Positions 54,679 through 59,525 of a stretch of 59,525 nt of DNA are shown here, in pieces. Under the pieces are notes generated by a model, which worked only from the letters and a program-made list of their open reading frames with translations, was not told the origin of the DNA and made no database searches. The position numbers and the translations under genes were made by a program. Source of the stretch: Planctomycetaceae bacterium (GTDB taxonomy: Bacteria; Planctomycetota; Planctomycetia; Pirellulales; Pirellulaceae); contig JAEUIQ010000003.1 of assembly GCA_016794985.1 (NCBI GenBank), positions 1-59,525 of the forward strand, in the 5' to 3' direction. The stretch's first letter is position 1; each line of letters opens with the position of its first letter.

Positions 54679-55551
54679 CTATCGCGGTGGCGTCGAATCC
54701 TCTTTAGTTGCCGGCGGAGGACTGGGGGCCGCAACACCGGGAACAACCGGAGGCAGAGGCCGGGAGATTTGGCCTGAAAAGACTCCCGTTGGTCGTTCGG
54801 TCTGCAAGCTCACGCCTTCCCACTCCATTTCTGTGTGCTCGGTGAGATTCTCGACGAACTTGTCGCGCAGACTTTCGCGTTTCTCGACTTGCTTCCTTAG
54901 ATCTTCGAGCTTCTTCTCTAACGACTCGACTTGCTGCTTACGCCTTTGAAGGTCCGTGTCAAATTGTGTGGCAATTGTCGTTCTTAGCTCTTCTAGCACC
55001 GTCTTTTTGGCTTCCTCACTTTCGGAACTAGTCCACTTCGCACGTAGTGTCGCTAGTTTGGCTCTGAATTCCGCGTTGGGTGCAGCACCATTTGTCGGAT
55101 TGCCCAAGTTGACACTTGATGGCGCCATGAAAATTTGACGAACGCCATTTGTTTCGACGGCAACACCCTCCGGGTCGAAGATAAACGGCGCGGCCAATGA
55201 TCCCTCGGCCGATGACAACCAGACACCGCCCACTTCCGGATTGCCCGACCAAACTCCGGACGCATTTCCTTGGATCACGCGTGGGGCAAACACGTTCTCG
55301 GCGAGAGAGCCCTCCGCGGACATTTGACGAATCTGCGCATCAACCCTTCTCACAGCCGGATGATTCGCACCAAGAACCGTCAACAATTGAGAGCGTAGTT
55401 CATGCATTTCGCGGAGCAGTTTCTCAGGATCAGCCGAGTCGCTCGAGCGCACTTCGACCGTGATTTGCTTCTCCTCCTGAACTTCTTGTTGGGACCATAC
55501 CCCAATCGTACAAAGCCCACCAGTAGAAATTGCTAACAATGTGCGGAACAT
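54679..55551 (-). CDS. Secreted coiled-coil protein of the sigma/kinase operon
   Basis: A 290-residue protein. Signal peptide MFRTLLAISTGGLCTIGVWS; an N-terminal helical part (LLREMHELRSQLLTVLGANH); a coiled coil at ~190-235 (RRKQQVESLEKKLEDLRKQV); a Pro-rich end. GGAG lies about 9 bases before the ATG. It starts 40 bases after the kinase stop. The pattern fits planctomycete ECF operons whose third gene is exported; exact function unknown. Confidence 0.75.
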   Translation of the reverse strand: MFRTLLAISTGGLCTIGVWSQQEVQEEKQITVEVRSSDSADPEKLLREMHELRSQLLTVLGANHPAVRRVDAQIRQMSAEGSLAENVFAPRVIQGNASGVWSGNPEVGGVWLSSAEGSLAAPFIFDPEGVAVETNGVRQIFMAPSSVNLGNPTNGAAPNAEFRAKLATLRAKWTSSESEEAKKTVLEELRTTIATQFDTDLQRRKQQVESLEKKLEDLRKQVEKRESLRDKFVENLTEHTEMEWEGVSLQTERPTGVFSGQISRPLPPVVPGVAAPSPPPATKEDSTPPR

Positions 55552-55591
55552 CTTTGTTTCTCCGAATAGTTTTTTGCCCACGATCATCACG

Positions 55592-57352
55592 TCACTGCTT
55601 AACTGCTTTCGCGGCGTGCTTTTCTTGCAGATATTCCAACAACAGCCCTAGTTCTTCGTCTTGCCACTGCCATTGTCGGGACAGTACCTCCATTTCCAAC
55701 TCCAATTGGCTCGGGTCCGATTCAAATTGAAGCTGCATGACAAAGTTCTGCATTTGCAATCCACGATGATCGTTGAGAATCGTCTGATTCGGCGATACGA
55801 TCGCGATCGCGTCACTGGCGTTGTTCGCAGAAGCCGACGAATCGTTCGTGTGCGAAGGATCGGTACCAGCATTCGACTCTTCGGCAATCCTCGTTTTTTG
55901 AACCCAGGGCCAACTTTGATTTCCACCGGACCACGCCACGATCGCGCCCAGCCCAAGCACCATGGCCACGGCGCCACCCCACCAAGGGACCGACAACTTC
56001 TGCTGGGAAAGATTCGGTGCCGAGCGTTGCGTATCAGAAATCACACGCTCGGTTGGCTCCGCCAAAAACGGTTCCTCTGTCGTGAGATCAACACTCGATG
56101 TTGGAATACTGGCAACCATTTTCCCGGATTGCCAATCCGCCAAGAGTTGTCGCAATTGCAGTTCGACATCGCGCGCCGTCGGAATGCGATGCTCCGGATT
56201 TTTCGCCAACAACCGATCGATAAGGTCGGCCAGCGGTCCCGGAATTTCCGGATTGACTTCGGTTACTCGTCGATGCGGAAAATTGCAGATACGATTTAGC
56301 ACGGCCACGATTTGCGGGGCGCGAAACGCGGGCCGCCCGGTACAAGCAAAATACAAGACGCTCCCCAGCGAAAAGAGATCACTACGAGTATCGACCAGCG
56401 CTCCGCTCGCTTGCTCGGGTGACATGTAGTGTGGTGTTCCGGTAATGGCTCCCGAACGTGTCAGATTGGCGTCGTCGGCAGTGCGAGCCAATCCAAAGTC
56501 CGAAATCATCACACGTTCGACAGTTTCTTCGAGCAGAATATTCGCCGGCTTCACATCACGATGAACCAATCCCTGCTGATGAGCCGCATGCAACCCTGCT
56601 GCGATTTGGGCGCCAATTCGCAGCACTTCCGCAATGCCCAATGGGCCGTGACGGTCAACTCGTTCCTGTAACGACAAACCGGCAACATATTGCATGACCA
56701 AGTAGCACGCATCCGGTTGACTCACCACATCATAGATTGGCACGACGTGTTCGTGCATGATTGCAGCGGCCGCTTGAGCCTCGCGGGCAAACCTCTTGCG
56801 TGCCGCACCACTGGACATCAAGTGAGGCGACAAGGCCTTCACGGCTACAACCCGTCTTAGTTCTGAATCGTAAGCTTTGAAAACAATTCCAAAGCCCCCG
56901 GCCCCGATGGTTTGCTCAATATCGTAGCGGCCCAAGCGTCCCATCAGTTCGGGGTGCAACGCTGGTTGTAAGAAGTCCGTCGGAATGTCACGCACCTCCG
57001 TTCCAGGACTGTCGGCATCCGTATCGTGATCTTCGCCCGAGTGAATCGTCACGGTAATGTGACCACTGCTCCACACCGATTCGGCGCCCAAGGGCCGCGA
57101 GTCGCTTTGCTCCCACTCGCGAGTTGCCTGCTCATCGCTACCATCCCACGGTTGCTCATTTACTTGACGATTGACTTGCATGATCTCGTCGGAAAGTCCC
57201 GCAAACCACTGCGATTCACCGGACAGTTCCGCCAATCGCTTTTGGCAAGTCGAGCACTGCTCCAGATGATTCAAGTCATTGGATTCGGCCACCAGCAAAT
57301 CGGTATCGTCGACTCGCAACATGCGCCGCAAAGCATCGTCGCTTAAATGCAT
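55592..57352 (-). CDS. Serine/threonine protein kinase with N-terminal zinc motif
   Basis: A 586-residue Hanks-type kinase. N-terminal HLEQCSTC (His29, Cys33, Cys36) resembles a zinc anti-sigma motif; residues ~130-400 form the kinase: GAGGFGIVFKAYD, VAVKALSPHL, HRDVKPANILL (about 265), DFGLARTADD, GTPHYMSPEQ. One membrane segment follows (WWGGAVAMVLGLGAIVAW, about 455), then ~110 residues outside. The ATG overlaps the sigma stop (TGATG), so the two are coupled. Planctomycetes carry many ECF sigma factors paired with such kinases; here the kinase probably controls the sigma factor. Confidence 0.92.
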   Translation of the reverse strand: MHLSDDALRRMLRVDDTDLLVAESNDLNHLEQCSTCQKRLAELSGESQWFAGLSDEIMQVNRQVNEQPWDGSDEQATREWEQSDSRPLGAESVWSSGHITVTIHSGEDHDTDADSPGTEVRDIPTDFLQPALHPELMGRLGRYDIEQTIGAGGFGIVFKAYDSELRRVVAVKALSPHLMSSGAARKRFAREAQAAAAIMHEHVVPIYDVVSQPDACYLVMQYVAGLSLQERVDRHGPLGIAEVLRIGAQIAAGLHAAHQQGLVHRDVKPANILLEETVERVMISDFGLARTADDANLTRSGAITGTPHYMSPEQASGALVDTRSDLFSLGSVLYFACTGRPAFRAPQIVAVLNRICNFPHRRVTEVNPEIPGPLADLIDRLLAKNPEHRIPTARDVELQLRQLLADWQSGKMVASIPTSSVDLTTEEPFLAEPTERVISDTQRSAPNLSQQKLSVPWWGGAVAMVLGLGAIVAWSGGNQSWPWVQKTRIAEESNAGTDPSHTNDSSASANNASDAIAIVSPNQTILNDHRGLQMQNFVMQLQFESDPSQLELEMEVLSRQWQWQDEELGLLLEYLQEKHAAKAVKQ

Positions 57353-57954
57353 CACGCCAGCTCCTGTTCCAAACGACTCACTTCATCTCGCAAGCGGCTA
57401 ATCACCCGCGAGCGCGCGACATACACCATGCCGCGATTAATCTGTAATTCTTCGGCGACATCCTCGACGGATCGTTGCTGCAAGGCGGTCAAACGAAAGG
57501 CCTCCCAAGTTTGCGGTTTAACGCTGCGTTTTACACGCAAGAGAGCGTAACTCAGCACCTCGCGTCGGTATTCACGAAAGTCTTCCTCTTGCGGTTGCGG
57601 CGTTTGTTCCTGCAATGAATCGCTCAAGTGTTGCCAAATCCCGGAATCAACCACCATGGCCGCGCGTCGTTGTTTGGCCCATTGCTTCAACAGGCAGTTG
57701 CGGGCAATCCGAAACAACCACGTGCGAAACTGTGCTCGATCTTCATCGACCTCATAACGACCGATGGCCCGCGCAACCGCGACGAAGACTTCTTGCACCA
57801 ATTCGCAGGCGTCCGCATGCTGGAGCCCCTTGCGACGACCAAATCGGTAGACGAAGGGCTCGTAGATCTCGGTGAACTCCCGCCATGCCGCCGCGTCGCT
57901 GACCGACGGCAGCCGCAAAATCAGGCTGGCTCGCGTGTTCGGGATGCGATCCAT
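57352..57954 (-). CDS. ECF-type RNA polymerase sigma factor
   Basis: A 200-residue sigma-70 family protein. Region 2: AAWREFTEIYEPFVYRFGRR, QEVFVAVARAIGRYEVDED and FRTWLFRIARNCLLKQW. Region 4: TWEAFRLTALQQRSVEDVAE ... LQINRGMVYVARSRVISRLR (helix-turn-helix). The group is the planctomycete ECF type paired with kinases. The start at 57954 is set by the conserved MDRIPNTRASLILRLPS. It is the first gene of the operon; its promoter lies towards the repeat array. Confidence 0.93.
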   Translation of the reverse strand: MDRIPNTRASLILRLPSVSDAAAWREFTEIYEPFVYRFGRRKGLQHADACELVQEVFVAVARAIGRYEVDEDRAQFRTWLFRIARNCLLKQWAKQRRAAMVVDSGIWQHLSDSLQEQTPQPQEEDFREYRREVLSYALLRVKRSVKPQTWEAFRLTALQQRSVEDVAEELQINRGMVYVARSRVISRLRDEVSRLEQELA

Positions 57955-58178
57955 AAAGGGGGTCTCGAAAGGTACGTGAGCGGAAATCGAGAATGGAAAG
58001 CAACGAAAGCCAAACCGCCGCCGAACCGTCTCGCCATGTTGGTTCTCGCGACGATCGTCGATTTCTTGCACAGAAGTCCCACTCCAACTGGAAGTTCGCG
58101 CCGTTTCGGCGTATAATTTAGCTTCTCGCGAGAGATTTGCCGACAACCGAAGAGGAAGCCGGAGTGATTCTCGACGCG

Positions 58179-58622
58179 GTGAAACATTTTTCTGGCAAAA
58201 ACAGGCCCAAACGGGCCGAAACAACCTTAGCCGGTGTGCGCAAGCCACCGGTTAGAGTGGCACTGCCAACATGAGAAGGCCTAGAAGGCCGACACATAGG
58301 TGAACAAAGGTCCGAAACAACCTTAGCCGGTGTGCGCAAGCCACCGGTTAGAGTGGCACTGCCAACATGAGAAGGCCTGGAGGGCCGACACATAGGTGAA
58401 CAAAGGCCCGAACGGGCCGAAACAACCTTAGCCGGTGTGCGCAAGCCACCGGTTAGAGTGGCACTGCCAATATGAGAAGGCCTGGAAGGCCGACACATAG
58501 GTGAACAAAGGCCCGAACGGGCCGAAACAACCTTAGCCGGTGTGCGCAAGCCACCGGTTAGAGTGGCACTGCCAATATGAGCAGGCCTGGAGGGCCGACA
58601 CATAGGCAAAAAAATGTTTCAC
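58179..58622. repeat. Four hairpin-rich ~100-bp repeats inside a 13-bp inverted repeat
   Basis: Four tandem copies begin at 58216, 58312, 58417 and 58522 (periods 96, 105, 105). Each holds CCGGTG...CACCGG and AGGCC...GGCCG pairs; copies 1, 3 and 4 are preceded by the palindrome-like GGCCC(A/G)AACGGGCC, which is shortened by 9 bases before copy 2. The array is enclosed by GTGAAACATTTTT (58179-58191) and its exact inverse AAAAATGTTTCAC (58610-58622). Because 105 is a multiple of 3 a long open frame runs through it, but I judge that not coding. It separates the ECF operon from ssrA. The strings resemble dispersed repeats common in Pirellulaceae; a MITE-like origin is likely. Confidence 0.85.
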
Positions 58623-58670
58623 AGCGTTGTGCAGCCGGGGTCAATCTGGGGTAGTTAGCGAGCAAAACCA

Positions 58671-59029
58671 GGGGGTGAATTGGAATCGACCGGATAGCTG
58701 AAGTGGTGAGTGGCGTGTCGTGGTTGGTCAGTGGGCCACGTAAAAAGCTGACTAAAACAATAAATGCTGAAGAAAACTTCGCATTGGCTGCCTAACAAAA
58801 ACGGCAACCCCGGCCTAGGCTTTTAGCTGGAAAGAGCTGACGGCTGGTTACCAAATCCAGATCGCGACCTACCATGACGAGCACGTAGGAAGCTAAAAAA
58901 GTTCTCGAATCGCCCGACGTCGATCCGGTCACTGGGAGCGACGGCGGGTTAAACTTAAAACTGTGACTACACACGTAGAGGCCATCGCGGAAATATCGCG
59001 GGACGCGGGTTCAAATCCCGCCGCCTCCA
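58671..59029 (+). ncRNA. ssrA: Transfer-messenger RNA (tmRNA)
   Basis: The 5' GGGGGTG pairs with 3' CGCCTCC, followed by discriminator A; the T arm is GCGGG-TTCAAAT-CCCGC. Both ends form an Ala-tRNA-like domain with a G-U-containing acceptor. The tag frame at 58766-58795 encodes AEENFALAA and a stop, with the conserved ALAA end that targets stalled peptides to ClpXP. Length 359. CCA is not encoded. tmRNA rescues ribosomes stalled on broken messages. Confidence 0.95.
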
Positions 59030-59065
59030 CTTATGCCAAATTGACGAATTGGCTCCAAGCAAAAT

Positions 59066-59094
59066 GACCCGCTGGTTCACCCCAGCGGGTCTTT
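59066..59094 (+). terminator. Terminator of ssrA
   Basis: A perfect 10-bp stem GACCCGCTGG/CCAGCGGGTC with loop TTCACC and a short T run. It starts 37 bases after the tmRNA 3' end. Confidence 0.85.
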
Positions 59095-59525
59095 GCGTTT
59101 CTACGCGGAAATTCAGGGCTTTTTCGAGTCGTTGGATTTCGTTCGCCTCCAAACCCCGGGACTCGCTCGCGCCCCGTCGCCACCCCAAAAGGCTCAAATC
59201 GGGGCCAAAGGCTCAAAACCCCGGGACTCACCCCAAGTGAGTCCCGGGCTCGAAAACCCTGCAAAACACGGCACTTCCGCGATTTTGAACGACCGCGAGG
59301 TTTGGATGAAAAATGCCAGGTGGCGGTGTGATGAAAAACCTGACAAGTGCGTCCCGTAGGAGCATCGTTTCTTGACAGTACCGCAGACATTAGGGAAGTA
59401 GGCGGAGGGGCGTTGTCGCTCGTTGAACAGAGAGCCAGAAGAACGCGCTGCAAAGGTTCGGGAACGGTTCGAGAACGCGTGCTCACTCCGCTGGGATCAG
59501 CACTTGCCGTTGCTCGTCCCAAGAG
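59095..59525. other. Intergenic end of the window with a GC-rich hairpin
   Basis: No gene supported; long open frames here are antisense to the ssrA terminator. A perfect 12-bp hairpin lies at 59220-59248 (CCCGGGACTCAC, loop CCCAA, GTGAGTCCCGGG); the left arm string CCCCGGGACTC occurs also at 59154-59164. Confidence 0.5.

Noticed and set aside
58118..58609. 163-residue open frame with 35-residue repeats across the array
   Set aside because: The period of 105 bases keeps any frame open; no start signal or domain, and the DNA itself is a hairpin repeat.
58179..58622. CRISPR-like array
   Set aside because: Whole ~100-bp units repeat without unique spacers, and no cas gene is near.
59031..59522. 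163-residue minus-strand frame at the window end
   Set aside because: Antisense to the ssrA terminator, low-complexity, no domain.

Overview
The window looks like a chromosomal segment of a planctomycete, most likely of the Pirellulaceae (Rhodopirellula/Blastopirellula type). I base this on gene content and not on any search: a double-length tandem UvrA, a planctomycete-style ECF sigma factor with a serine/threonine kinase, a CotH kinase with an EF-hand-like stretch, a GldF/GldG-type exporter with a DUF4340 partner, several small membrane proteins, few strong Shine-Dalgarno sites, and interspersed palindromic repeats. A complete tmRNA, one tRNA-Arg and the rplM-rpsI pair show it is core chromosome with accessory inserts.

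Layout. Positions 574-13177 (all minus strand) form a stress or envelope block: a BON-domain protein translationally coupled to a giant cyclic beta-1,2-glucan synthase, then two tiny membrane proteins (one DUF3309), then a SulP anion transporter fused to a beta-carbonic anhydrase. Positions 13941-20212 hold a compact putative mobile element on the plus strand: two very small genes, a primase-helicase, a noncoding stretch rich in an AACGTCTG motif, a small Ser-rich protein, a DUF2924 protein, a large serine recombinase and an overlapping partner gene. An 11-bp direct repeat (ATGACTTCAAA) brackets it and is my candidate attachment duplication. Next to it, at 20232-21094, lies a decayed two-gene HNH endonuclease module with frameshifts, followed by tRNA-Arg(ACG).

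From 21500 to about 48400 come housekeeping and lineage-specific genes: a secreted protein whose tail is built from a repeated GTGYCTGTCCCC motif, a coiled-coil membrane protein with a small companion, the tandem UvrA, a glutaminyl cyclase, an ABC exporter operon, an AGCS-type Na+/amino-acid symporter, a CotH protein with Gly/Pro repeats, a zinc-ribbon protein, a PolB-like 3'-5' exonuclease and a PEGA lipoprotein. From 48694 to 54657 there are a PP2C phosphatase, a DinB-like protein, ribosomal proteins L13 and S9, dihydrolipoyl dehydrogenase and an APH-like phosphotransferase.

The right end (54679-59094) holds a minus-strand operon of ECF sigma factor, Ser/Thr kinase and a coiled-coil secreted protein, divergent from ssrA (tmRNA). 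Between them sits a 444-bp array of four ~100-bp hairpin-rich repeats enclosed by a perfect 13-bp inverted repeat. The recombinase/primase element and this palindrome-bounded array are the two least explained structures here.
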